From the NCBI GenBank assembly GCA_900457075.1, contig UGYN01000002.1, positions 62,001 through 126,000 of the forward strand: 64,000 nucleotides of DNA, written 5' to 3'. Position 1 is the first letter of the stretch. The number at the start of each line of letters is the position of its first letter. A program made the translations under genes and the position numbers. Below the pieces are notes generated by a model. That model was not told where the DNA came from, searched no databases, and saw only the letters and a program-made list of their open reading frames with translations. Positions 55,031-63,642 of the stretch are shown piece after piece. The stretch is from Serratia quinivorans. GTDB lineage: Bacteria; Pseudomonadota; Gammaproteobacteria; Enterobacterales; Enterobacteriaceae.

Positions 55031-55222
55031 ATAGGTAATAAGCATCCGATTGCGCCCTTATAAAAGAATGGGCTGCATATATCGGATAATTACCTTCACC
55101 ATGAGCCGGCATGGGTAAAAACCGGCATATATTAGTTGCTAACGGCAATATATAAACCACTCGAAATAACAAATGCTGCCTTCTGGTGGCGGGTTTCCCA
55201 CATCTTGAATTCAGGGGGTTTT

Positions 55223-55423
55223 ATGAACGATGTTGCGTTAATGGAATTACTAACAGAAGCCCGCCGCGCCTCGCGGCTGCAACTTCTGGAGCTGTTAAGC
55301 ACTCGGATTGAACGTTTGGAAGCCGACAATGCTTCCCGCGATCAAATTCTTTCCATGCTGAAAAGCTGGATAAGCGCCCGTCAAAATGTTGGAGCCAGTA
55401 AATCTCAGGGGGTCGCACTGTGA
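55223..55423 (+). CDS. DUF2732-like P2-family small protein, 66 aa
   Basis: ATG 55223 follows GGGGG. A helical protein (ALMELLTEARRASRLQLLEL, LSTRIERLEADNASRDQIL) resembling DUF2732 members in P2-like early operons. It overlaps the next gene by four bases. Confidence 0.65.
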   Translation: MNDVALMELLTEARRASRLQLLELLSTRIERLEADNASRDQILSMLKSWISARQNVGASKSQGVAL

Positions 55424-55641
55424 TAACGCTTGCTGGCACTTCTGCCAAACCTGACGTTTACCGCAAAGCCATTTATTTATTAGCTCAGTTTCGCCGAGGC
55501 AATCGAGTGTTTCGCCGTATTAAACCACACGGCTACCTGAAAATAGATATCGGTTATCGCTGGCGATTGCTGAGTAAAAACGGCGGTAAGGATTGGCGGT
55601 TAATGACTCATGAAACTTACAACGTGGAGTACCGAAAATGA
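55420..55641 (+). CDS. P2-type early small protein, 73 aa
   Basis: A basic strand-rich protein (FRRIKPHGYLKIDIGYRWRL, LSKNGGKDWRLMTHETYNVE). It overlaps neighbours at both ends by ATGA junctions. The family is common in P2-like prophages; function unknown. Confidence 0.6.
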   Translation: MITLAGTSAKPDVYRKAIYLLAQFRRGNRVFRRIKPHGYLKIDIGYRWRLLSKNGGKDWRLMTHETYNVEYRK

Positions 55642-55787
55642 CGGGTTTAGGCCTGGCCATCACCATCGCCAGCATCTGGGCTGTTATCGCCTTTGGTCTG
55701 GCTGGCTTATTTATCTACCGCTATTGCAAGTTCTGCCGGGTATTTAACCGCCAGTGTATGCAACCAGAAGAACGCAATTACGACTAA
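55638..55787 (+). CDS. Single-TM small phage protein, 49 aa
   Basis: An N-terminal membrane helix (LAITIASIWAVIAFGLAGLF) followed by a short Cys-containing tail (RYCKFCRVFNRQC). It is coupled to the preceding gene. Confidence 0.6.
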   Translation: MTGLGLAITIASIWAVIAFGLAGLFIYRYCKFCRVFNRQCMQPEERNYD

Positions 55788-55796
55788 GGATGCCTG

Positions 55797-56090
55797 ATGG
55801 CGGATCAAATCGACATGGCACAAGAACGGCATCAGCTAATTCTTGATGCTCAAATCAAAAACGCCCGCTCGCAGCCTTGCGGGCCTTCTGCACTTCACTG
55901 CGAAGAATGTGGCTCATCTATTCCTGAACCTCGCAGACGCCTAATTCATGGCGTCACTACCTGCGTGCACTGCCAAGCAATACGTGAAGCCAAATCCCAG
56001 CATATGAAGTTCCAGGGGAGGCCCTCACCACGAAATGAGAATGTTAACGCTGGCTGGATGCAAAAAATCAAACCGAGTAGTACCGAGTGA
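55797..56090 (+). CDS. TraR/DksA-family zinc finger protein
   Basis: A 97-residue protein with the C4 finger CEECGSSIPEPRRRL followed by CVHCQAIRE. TraR/DksA relatives of this size occur upstream of gene A in P2-like phages and may act on host RNA polymerase. Position and motif fit the P2 orf82/83 interval. Confidence 0.82.
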   Translation: MADQIDMAQERHQLILDAQIKNARSQPCGPSALHCEECGSSIPEPRRRLIHGVTTCVHCQAIREAKSQHMKFQGRPSPRNENVNAGWMQKIKPSSTE

Positions 56091-56097
56091 CGCCCGT

Positions 56098-56328
56098 ATG
56101 AAAACACACTCCTGTGCCGCGCCAACTGGCGTTTTTACATTCAACTGTAATTCTCGCGATTTTGTTGTTCAACAAAAAGACGTCGCTTACTTCCACCCTT
56201 CAACAACTAATGAGGGGCAGTATTTCGTGATGATGCAAAACGGTAAGCAGTACCGAGCTGAAAACCTCGTGGAGATTACAAGGATGATCGGCCCAAGTGA
56301 AACAATCAGCGTGAGGAAGAAGCTTTGA
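56098..56328 (+). CDS. P2-type small protein upstream of gpA, 76 aa
   Basis: A beta-rich small protein (VFTFNCNSRDFVVQQKDVAY, QYFVMMQNGKQYRAENLVEI). ATG 56098 is chosen; an in-frame ATG at 56035 would overlap the previous gene. No family recognised. Confidence 0.55.
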   Translation: MKTHSCAAPTGVFTFNCNSRDFVVQQKDVAYFHPSTTNEGQYFVMMQNGKQYRAENLVEITRMIGPSETISVRKKL

Positions 56329-56364
56329 TCAAATTCACGTTGGTAAAGCACCAGGCCATCATGC

Positions 56365-58887
56365 ATGGCTAAAAATTCCGGTGGCCGTCACGCTCCCACC
56401 CCACCGCTGCCATACCCTGGTAGCGGCGCGCCTGCTTTTGAATGGGCATTCTCATGGAATGCCCCGCTCCCGGTTATTGATCCGACGCTGAACCGACCGG
56501 CCGAGATCGATAAACAGACCGAGGAGCAGATCGCCGCCACCCTGCGCGCACATCATCTGTTAGAACAACAACCACAGCTGATCCAACGCGATGTGCGCTA
56601 CCACATCAACAAGCTGGAAGAATCCCAGGGCATCCGCCGGGGCAATGCGTACTTGACGAAAAACTTTGTTGAGCGCGTATTGCCACGGCTTGATCTCGTT
56701 AGTGATAAATACCGCGCTTCCAATAACAACAGCGATGCCGCCCTGTGCCACCGCTTCAACCATCTGCCGGACGCCGGGCGAGCTGATATTGAACTGCTTG
56801 CGAAAGATATCGCCGCTGTCATCAAGCAGGAACTGAGCGTAATAGACGAAGAGACTGGCCGGTCTTCTGAATTATTGAACGTCATGGCGCTATATAAAGG
56901 GGCTGCCGCACTCACCCGCAGGTTTAAGCAAAAGCCGCCACTGTGGAAAACCTACCAGGTGGCCCGCTGGAAAATGACAGTGGAGAACACCTCACCGGCA
57001 GTCATGCGCATGATGTCAGAAGATTGGTGGCTGCGCCGTTTGCGACGCCATTCTGACCGCTGGAAAGAACACCTGCATATAGCTATCGGTCACATCAGCA
57101 AAAAAGCGACGCCCTATGCCAGCCGGCCAACCGTCAGCGATTGGCGGGAGCAGAAACGCCGCACCCGTGAATTCTTAAAATCGATGGAGCTGGAAGACGA
57201 TGAAGGCAACCGCATTTCGGTGATCGACAAATACGATCACAGCGTTGCAAATCCAGCCATTCGCCGGTGCGAGCTGATGAACCGCATTCGTGGTTTTGAG
57301 GATATCTGCAACGAGATGGGGTTCGTGGGGGAGTTTTACACCCTGACAGCCCCTTCCCGCTTCCATGCCACCAACAGACATGGCCACCGCAATCGGAAAT
57401 GGTGTGGGGCCAGCCCGGACGAAACGCAACGCTATCTGCGTAATGTGTGGGAGCGCGCACGCGCCAAGCTACATCGTAAAGGGTTCCGTATCTTCGGGAT
57501 CCGTGTGGCTGAGCCGCACGGTGACGGCACGCCTCACTGGCATATGCTGCTATTCATGCGGCCCGAGGTAGTTGACCAGGTGCGCGATATCCTGCGCGCT
57601 TATGCCTGTGCGGAAGACACTGACGAGCTTTACAGCGAACGCTCAAGAAAAGCCCGTTTCCACGCCGAAGCCATAGATCCGGAAAAAGGCAGCGCCACCG
57701 GGTACATCGCCAAATACATCTCAAAGAACATCGACGGTTACGCGCTCGATGGCGAGCTTGACGACGACAGCGGCAAAGAGTTGAAAGAAGTTGCTCCCGC
57801 CGTATCAGCTTGGGCGGCACGCTGGCGTATCCGACAGTTTCAGTTTATAGGCGGCGCGCCGGTGACGGTCTACCGCGAATTGCGCCGCATGGCTGACCAT
57901 GAAACCGCACTTGGCCTGAGTGTCGAATTTGCCGCTGTGCACGATGCAGCCGACGATGGCCGTTGGGCTGAATACGTCAACGCCCAAGGCGGCCCCTTTG
58001 TCCGGCGTGACGACCTGATCGTTCGCTCCTACTACGAGTCGGCAGAAGCCACTAACGACTATGGCGAAGACGTGATCCGGATACGGGGTGTGTTTTCACC
58101 ACCGGTCGGGATGGATACCCCAATTATCACCCGCACGAAGGAATGGAAGTTCGTTCCGGCCCGTGCCGTTGACCTGGCCGTTGACCTTAAGGGCGCGCCT
58201 GCGCCCTCTCGGAGTTCTGTCAATAACTGTACGGTGCAGCCGGAAAGGCTAAAAACCAAACAGGTTAAGGAGCCACCTCCACCGCCTGAAAACCTCGATT
58301 TTGAACGAATAACCGACAAGGAACGGCGGTTGTTACTCCGGCGAATACGCAGCGCATCGCCAGAACCCATGAAAAATCCATTTACGGCCGTCGCCGAGGG
58401 CTTTGCATTGCCAGATGAGGGGCTAAATCTGCCACCAATAAGGTCGATACTGCCAGATCCGGCCAGCAATAAGCGCTGGCGGGAACAAATGCGCCACGAA
58501 CAGGAGCAACGCGCCCTGGCTTATTTCAGTTTAGATGATGGGCAGGAGGCTGAAAATCACCGGCCATCTACGGCCAGTGCTGGCATTAACACAATCAAGC
58601 GACCACTCAGCAAGCTGGAACGCCAGATCGGCAGCTTCGCCGAGTCCATCGGTTTCAGCCTGAATGCCTGCATTTTGAAATCGGTGGCCAGGGGCGCGAC
58701 GGTCATTATCGACGGTCAGCGCTACCGCGCACGGGCCGACGGTTGCCTGTATCAGCAATCAACGCCAGCAGCTACCACAGCGCTGACGCGACTCACTGCG
58801 CTATGGCATCGGCAGATACCAGAGCAAACGCGCCTTATTGGCGACCACCTGAGAAAAGAAGCCATAAAGCAGCAATCGGAGGAATAA
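56365..58887 (+). CDS. A: P2 gpA-like rolling-circle replication initiator
   Basis: An 840-residue HUH endonuclease. The His-x-His motif (GDGTPHWHMLLF, H391 and H393) and the twin-tyrosine motif YIAKYISKN (Y447 and Y451) are present. The tyrosines are four residues apart, as in P2 gpA (Y450, Y454). It nicks the origin, becomes covalently linked to DNA and drives unidirectional replication. It is longer than P2 gpA (761), with a variable C-terminus. It is the last gene of the early operon before the accessory region. Confidence 0.92.
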   Translation: MAKNSGGRHAPTPPLPYPGSGAPAFEWAFSWNAPLPVIDPTLNRPAEIDKQTEEQIAATLRAHHLLEQQPQLIQRDVRYHINKLEESQGIRRGNAYLTKNFVERVLPRLDLVSDKYRASNNNSDAALCHRFNHLPDAGRADIELLAKDIAAVIKQELSVIDEETGRSSELLNVMALYKGAAALTRRFKQKPPLWKTYQVARWKMTVENTSPAVMRMMSEDWWLRRLRRHSDRWKEHLHIAIGHISKKATPYASRPTVSDWREQKRRTREFLKSMELEDDEGNRISVIDKYDHSVANPAIRRCELMNRIRGFEDICNEMGFVGEFYTLTAPSRFHATNRHGHRNRKWCGASPDETQRYLRNVWERARAKLHRKGFRIFGIRVAEPHGDGTPHWHMLLFMRPEVVDQVRDILRAYACAEDTDELYSERSRKARFHAEAIDPEKGSATGYIAKYISKNIDGYALDGELDDDSGKELKEVAPAVSAWAARWRIRQFQFIGGAPVTVYRELRRMADHETALGLSVEFAAVHDAADDGRWAEYVNAQGGPFVRRDDLIVRSYYESAEATNDYGEDVIRIRGVFSPPVGMDTPIITRTKEWKFVPARAVDLAVDLKGAPAPSRSSVNNCTVQPERLKTKQVKEPPPPPENLDFERITDKERRLLLRRIRSASPEPMKNPFTAVAEGFALPDEGLNLPPIRSILPDPASNKRWREQMRHEQEQRALAYFSLDDGQEAENHRPSTASAGINTIKRPLSKLERQIGSFAESIGFSLNACILKSVARGATVIIDGQRYRARADGCLYQQSTPAATTALTRLTALWHRQIPEQTRLIGDHLRKEAIKQQSEE

Positions 58888-58888
58888 C

Positions 58889-59233
58889 ATGACCACATCG
58901 ACAGAACGTAAACGCATCCAGCGACAGCGTGACAAGGCGAACGGCATCACCACGATCACCCTGCGCGTAGACAGCCAGGAAATGGCGATGATTTTGGAAG
59001 GCTGCCAGCAGCGCCGGATCGCGAGAGAACCTTACGAGGTGACGGAATACCTGATCGGCCTCATCCGGCAGGACAACAAGCTGTTGCATAAACAGATTAC
59101 CGAGCTGCGCAAAAGCAGTTGCAGGAAGTGCGGCGATACGCTGCCGGGGGATCCGGGTGGTTGTTGTATGCAAGGTGATTCGCAGTGTTGGCAGACGGCT
59201 GGTTACAAAAAGCTGATGCTGACAACGCTGTAG
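58889..59233 (+). CDS. P2 orf91-position protein, 114 aa
   Basis: Starts two bases after gpA with a GAGGAA site. Basic N-terminus (STERKRIQRQRDKANGITTI) then VTEYLIGLIRQDNKLLHKQI and a C-terminal Cys cluster (CRKCG, CCMQGDSQC). It may be a DNA-binding ribbon-helix-helix-type protein with a metal site. Present in P2-like phages after gene A; function unknown. Confidence 0.6.
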   Translation: MTTSTERKRIQRQRDKANGITTITLRVDSQEMAMILEGCQQRRIAREPYEVTEYLIGLIRQDNKLLHKQITELRKSSCRKCGDTLPGDPGGCCMQGDSQCWQTAGYKKLMLTTL

Positions 59234-59352
59234 CACTATCAGCAGACATAATATTGCAACAGTGAAAGAATGTGTGTACAAACTGAGATTTGAGTTGACA
59301 TTATGCGTTATAATTAAACTCTGCATGGTGAAATATTATAATTAGGTGTAAA

Positions 59353-59862
59353 ATGAATAGTCAGCTTATTGAAAAAATTAAAAATGAGTGCCTTCGCATT
59401 GAAGAGGACGCGCTCTATTCATCGAAGTCACATTATAATGCTTCTGTTCCATGGGATAAATGCAACTTAATAGTTGGTGTGGCCATAGCAATATTAGCTG
59501 CAATCACTGGATTAAGCGCTGTAAAAGATATGACAATAGTAACAATCGTTATATCCATAATACTTACAATTTTAACTGCTATAAACACTGCTTTAAACCC
59601 AAGTAAGAAGGCGAGTCAATTCAAATCCGCAGCAGGCGAATATAATAATCTTAAAAATAATGTACGAATCTTTCGCGAGATAGAATTACATGAAACAAAC
59701 CTACCCGAAAAAGAATTGAAAGAGAAAATACAAATATTTTCCGATTATAGGAATCAGTTAAATATCACCTCACCAACGATCCCTCGCTGGGCTTATGAAA
59801 AGACTCAATCAGATTTTAAAAATGGTTTTGTTATTTACGACATTGACAAGGAAAATAAATGA
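59353..59862 (+). CDS. SLATT-domain 2TM effector of a CBASS-like pair
   Basis: A 169-residue protein with an N-terminal helical region, two adjacent membrane helices (about 38-54 and 61-79), then a polar helical C-terminus (KKASQFKSAAGEYNNLKNNV, YRNQLNITSPTIPRWAYEKT). This is the layout of SLATT (SMODS and SLOG-associating 2TM) proteins, proposed to form membrane pores when signalled. It is coupled by an ATGA overlap to a CD-NTase gene. AT-rich relative to gpA, consistent with recent transfer. Confidence 0.82.
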   Translation: MNSQLIEKIKNECLRIEEDALYSSKSHYNASVPWDKCNLIVGVAIAILAAITGLSAVKDMTIVTIVISIILTILTAINTALNPSKKASQFKSAAGEYNNLKNNVRIFREIELHETNLPEKELKEKIQIFSDYRNQLNITSPTIPRWAYEKTQSDFKNGFVIYDIDKENK

Positions 59863-60638
59863 GCGTCCAGTCATATTTAGATTCTATAGCTAGAAATGCG
59901 ATTTTGAAAGATAGCTCGATAACAACATCTATAGCCACATTAAAAGCAAGGCTGGGATTTCATTTTAATACTACCGATGTAACCAATCATTTTACATTTG
60001 GTTCAAACACCAGATATACGATGTTACCAAGAAGATATGATCCTAAGTCTGATGTTGACTACATGATTGTATTCAACAATACCGGCTACCAACCACAAAC
60101 TTATCTCAATAGACTGAAAAGTTTTGTTGAATACTATTATACAACATCAGAAATAAAGCAAAGTCATCCAACTATAAGATTAAATCTTAATCATATTACT
60201 TTTGAATTAGTTCCAGCAATATATGACATATTTTATGGATATCAAATCCCTGCCCCTGCTAATAATTTTCAATCATGGATCAGTACAGACCCCAATGCTT
60301 TTAACCTTAGCTTAACGGAAAAAAATAAGAACAATTATCATCTAATAAAACCTTTAGTAAGAATATTAAAATATTGGAATGCTAATGCTGGATATGTCTT
60401 TGAGTCTTATGAATTAGAAAAAAACATAGTGAGCATGAACTTTTTCCTTTGTTATAACATAAAGGATTACTTTTACAGCGCTGTCGAATCAATTTATTGC
60501 TCGTATTTAGCACCTCAATGGAAACAAAACGCAGTAAACAAGTTAAAAAATGTAGTTGCAGAAACGAAGATTAACGAAGCTAATGGCTGGAACTATTTGG
60601 CCGAAGCAGAAATAAAAAAAATATTACCTGAAATTTAA
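59859..60638 (+). CDS. CD-NTase (SMODS) nucleotidyltransferase
   Basis: A 259-residue protein with the nucleotidyltransferase core: G48-S49 in FTFGSNTRYTMLP, D65-x-D67 in PKSDVDYMIVF and a third acid, E116, in ITFELVPAI. It resembles bacterial CD-NTases that make cyclic oligonucleotides on phage infection. Paired with the SLATT gene it should be a minimal two-gene CBASS. The product nucleotide is not predictable from sequence. Confidence 0.85.
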   Translation: MSVQSYLDSIARNAILKDSSITTSIATLKARLGFHFNTTDVTNHFTFGSNTRYTMLPRRYDPKSDVDYMIVFNNTGYQPQTYLNRLKSFVEYYYTTSEIKQSHPTIRLNLNHITFELVPAIYDIFYGYQIPAPANNFQSWISTDPNAFNLSLTEKNKNNYHLIKPLVRILKYWNANAGYVFESYELEKNIVSMNFFLCYNIKDYFYSAVESIYCSYLAPQWKQNAVNKLKNVVAETKINEANGWNYLAEAEIKKILPEI

Positions 60639-60660
60639 TACCAATATTAATTATTAAATA

Positions 60661-60691
60661 ATAAGCACAGATGACAAATATTTGTGCTTAT
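60661..60691 (+). terminator. Terminator after the CBASS pair
   Basis: ATAAGCACA and TGTGCTTAT form a nine-base stem, followed by TTATAT. Confidence 0.65.
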
Positions 60692-61625
60692 TTATATACC
60701 GCATCTGTAGTTGGTTAAAAATAAAATAATTATACTCGTTAACATCAAGTAGTATGAAAGCACTTGAACGCCGACAACTGCGTATATTCCTCTATGCATT
60801 TTCTAAGATTTAACTTTGCTCTCACACAGTATTTTCCCGAATAAAGTCTGTGCTAGTAAAAATTTTTAGGGTGAATTGATACTCAAAAAATGAATACCCC
60901 CGCCGACGGGCATAGAAAACCGCACATTACCTCCCCCTCACAAAAGCGCCTATACGCCACACAGCGAGGCATTTTTTTCTTTGCAACATCGATCGCGTAT
61001 CAAATCTGATTGACTCTCAGCAATGCGCAGGTAAATACGTGCGGAGGATAGGCAAGAAAAACGATCCCCGTCGATCCTCTATTCCGTGCCGTCCCCCCCG
61101 CCCCCGCACTGCATACTTAAGAATTCACTTTTTATGCAGTAGGTAACACGCGTCAAACCCTGTTGGCTATAGCTTGAAAGGATGATTAGGAATGCAAGAA
61201 AGTATGCGGATTATTGCACTTAGGATATGCAGTACTTTTTTATTTAAAATCCGGATCGAACCCGATAAAAAACACGCTTTATAGAAGAGTGACAACGCAA
61301 AGCATGCCGGGTAACGTTAAACTATCCTGCCTCGCCACATTTTTATTTTCAACGAGCGTGTGACGAGTGATTTTTATAAAAAAAATCGTTCGTGACATGT
61401 CACAACGACACACAGAGATTAATTTTAATTTATAAAATAGCCAGTAAATATGCAAAAATGACTTTCTTCGGTTAAATTTTCACTGAAAAAACAATCGGAT
61501 TAATATTTATTAACCCATAGCCAATCTGACATTTTTATGTGATCGATAACGATTACCTCAGGCAGCTGGTTAAGAGAGAGAAATAGCCCCCCGCATTTTC
61601 AATTATTTTTATCTTCGGGATAACC
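60692..61625. other. Gene-free stretch between CBASS and AbiV genes
   Basis: About 930 bases without a convincing gene. It holds a C-rich block at about 61091-61112 and a 12-base palindrome GTGACATGTCAC at 61392-61403. In P2 the cos site lies between old and the portal gene, so this interval could include cos, but I could not match a known cos sequence. Confidence 0.4.
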
Positions 61626-61651
61626 AATTCACCAATGTCAGTTGGTGAATT
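61626..61651. terminator. Hairpin after the AbiV gene
   Basis: AATTCACCAA and TTGGTGAATT form a perfect 10-base stem with a six-base loop, directly next to the AbiV stop. It has no strong T-run on the minus strand. Confidence 0.6.
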
Positions 61652-61654
61652 TAT

Positions 61655-62305
61655 TTAGCGATCCTTCTTCCTCCAGCCATTGTTTTTCATTCCACTCCTG
61701 TGAGGCCACTTCAAAAGATTCTTATAAATCTCATAGTCAAAAACCTCGTCCATGTTTTTCCCACCTTCGAAGTAGAGCTCATCCTCCTCAATTCTTGCAC
61801 ATATCCTGAGCAACTCATCATTGATTATTGAAATAAACTGCCTTGCATCTTTTTGTTTTATTTTCCACGGAGTAGAAACCCGGCCATCTGTATCAACCCT
61901 TCCCTTTACACGAGATAACCCAACATATATAGCATTTTGCTTTTTCTCTTCTAGCTTCCTGCTCTGAATCAGGGAAATAAATTTTGGAGAGTAATCATGT
62001 GCTTCTCTTGCTACAAAGTTCCACTGCTTCTTCGGGTGTAGATATAGAAGTTTTAACCATTCCTGTTCGAACTCAGCGTCTGGATAGCCTTCATTTGTTT
62101 CAGATGTCCAAATGTAGTGATCTACCCAATTAGCCTTTGAGAACTCTTCAAGAGCCAGGACAGAAAGCTGGAGTGCGCTTGGATACGATCCATTCTCATA
62201 GAGTAGTACAGAATCAAAATGAAGACGGATAGTATTTCTCAATGACTCAGTAGCGATTTTATTCAGCTTATATTTTGAGATACCTTCTTTTTTCTTCACT
62301 GACAC
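61655..62305 (-). CDS. AbiV-family (HEPN-like) abortive infection protein
   Basis: A 216-residue protein. The N-terminal helices match AbiV: LRNTIRLHFDSVLLYENGSY, PSALQLSVLALEEFSKANWV with the conserved glutamates E53 and E54 of the family. AbiV proteins cause abortive infection by phages; they belong to a HEPN-like clan. GTG 62305 or the GTG six bases later (with GGAG upstream) are both possible starts. The gene is oriented against its neighbours and is AT-rich. Confidence 0.8.
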   Translation of the reverse strand: MSVKKKEGISKYKLNKIATESLRNTIRLHFDSVLLYENGSYPSALQLSVLALEEFSKANWVDHYIWTSETNEGYPDAEFEQEWLKLLYLHPKKQWNFVAREAHDYSPKFISLIQSRKLEEKKQNAIYVGLSRVKGRVDTDGRVSTPWKIKQKDARQFISIINDELLRICARIEEDELYFEGGKNMDEVFDYEIYKNLLKWPHRSGMKNNGWRKKDR

Positions 62306-62641
62306 TCCATTTCATAGGATAATACTGCAAAAAAGTGTATGTTATCACAGTGAGTGGAACTTCCCCAGAATACGTTTTTCTGACAAAAAACTGGCAACAA
62401 CAATGGCTGCGAGCAGCTATGAACGAATGATGACGTTATCTTAGAGCAGAAATGACGTGGAAGTATCTAAATTACCCTCGGTGATTCAGACTGTTCGAGG
62501 AATGAGTACGGAAAGTAATGGAGGAACGATGAAAACAACAGAAACACTAAATATCATTTCTTTCATAAAAACTTGACAAACATTCTACGAAATAAAATTT
62601 AAAAAGTTATAAATAACCTTATAAAAAGGACTGTGCGAGTT
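62306..62641. other. Intergenic region between AbiV and nuclease genes
   Basis: About 330 bases holding the divergent promoters of the AbiV gene and the nuclease-like gene. No other gene is visible. Confidence 0.45.
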
Positions 62642-63139
62642 ATGTTACCTTTAAAAGAAATGCAAGCTTCACTAAGGAAGCAATCTGCTAAAACGGCAGG
62701 TGAGGATGGTGAAAAATATGCTTTTGAATGGTTAAAATCCTCTGGTTGGAAATTTTAATGCATTGAACAAGGAATAAGCACATTAAGTTCTGAGTTGAGA
62801 CGTCATGGCGGAAAACGCCCCGACTTCATTATTGAATCAGACGAAGGCTCTTTTATTCTTTTAGATGCAAAATATCATTCAACAGATAATTGCTCTGTAT
62901 TTATACTTACCGATTGTGAGATAGGAAAGTATCGTTCCCTTCAGGATTTTTTAAAAACAAAGATAAATAATCGTAATTTTGAAGTGATTTTCATGCTATT
63001 CCCAAAAGAAAAAGACGGTAAACATTTTACTTTTGTATATTTAGATGAATTTAATAAAGGAGAGCTCACAACATTAGCATCAAAAGATGCTACAAGAATT
63101 AGTCTTAAAGATCGCGATGATCTATGGTTTACTACTTAA
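62642..63139 (+). pseudogene. PD-(D/E)XK nuclease-like gene with in-frame stop
   Basis: From ATG 62642 the frame runs 166 codons but is interrupted by TAA at codon 39 (62756-62758); both sides stay in the same phase. The N-terminal part has the G-E-x-x-A helix (AGEDGEKYAFEWLKSSGWKF) typical of restriction-like folds. After the stop, P60-D61 in KRPDFIIES and the D-x-K motif in FILLDAKYH (D75, K77) form a PD-(D/E)XK core. It is probably a defence nuclease inactivated by a nonsense change; readthrough or reinitiation at TTG 62795 is possible. No methylase gene is adjacent. Confidence 0.7.
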
Positions 63140-63151
63140 AACTCCCATCAA

Positions 63152-63170
63152 AGAGGGCTTGCAACCCTCT
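63152..63170 (+). terminator. Terminator after the nuclease-like gene
   Basis: AGAGGG and CCCTCT arms with a CTTGCAA loop; a weak AT-rich tail follows. Confidence 0.6.
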
Positions 63171-63279
63171 ATCTTAATTATTACCCCATTCTATTTCTTT
63201 CATTTCTTTACCTTGGATAAATTCCTTTAACTTAGTCATAGTACTGCATACGAAGCTCTAGATCTGACGATAAATTAAC

Positions 63280-63642
63280 TTATTCGCCACGTCTAGCAAA
63301 TTTCCAGCTTCCGATACTGAATACAATTGCTGTTTTAGTATTCTCATCATAAAGAGGTTCATCCATCCCAATATAGTAGAAATAGCTGGATGAATTGTCG
63401 TCATTTTCTCTGTTGTTTTTCCGCCCCTCTTTTGTATAAACAACAACCAAGTCACCTTTTTTAACATCTTGGTCTGGAATCCAGTAAGGATTTTTAATTT
63501 TAGAGGAAACAGCGCCCTCACCTTGTTGAGAGGTCGAAGTCACCACCAAATTTCCTACGTTTCCATCTTCAAGGATTTCAATAACAACGCGCTCTTTTTC
63601 AAGATTCCCAGGCTCTCTCAACCCGTTGATTTTAAACTTCAT
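63280..63642 (-). CDS. Unknown soluble protein of a two-gene unit
   Basis: A 120-residue strand-rich protein (VVIEILEDGNVGNLVVTSTS, KKGDLVVVYTKEGRKNNREN, TAIVFSIGSWKFARRG). It has no membrane helix. The start ATG 63642 overlaps the end of the upstream membrane protein gene by 11 bases, so expression is coupled. I do not recognise the family. It lies in the accessory region of the P2-like prophage, where defence genes accumulate. Confidence 0.6.
   Translation of the reverse strand: MKFKINGLREPGNLEKERVVIEILEDGNVGNLVVTSTSQQGEGAVSSKIKNPYWIPDQDVKKGDLVVVYTKEGRKNNRENDDNSSSYFYYIGMDEPLYDENTKTAIVFSIGSWKFARRGE

Noticed and set aside
59295..59314. TTGACA...TATAAT ahead of the CBASS pair as a promoter
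   Set aside because: The two hexamers are only eight bases apart, too close for one sigma-70 promoter; the TATAAT alone may still serve as a -10.
61091..61112. C-rich block considered as a P2-type cos site
   Set aside because: Only the flanking GCACTGC resembles P2-family cos ends; the core does not match, so cos is not claimed.
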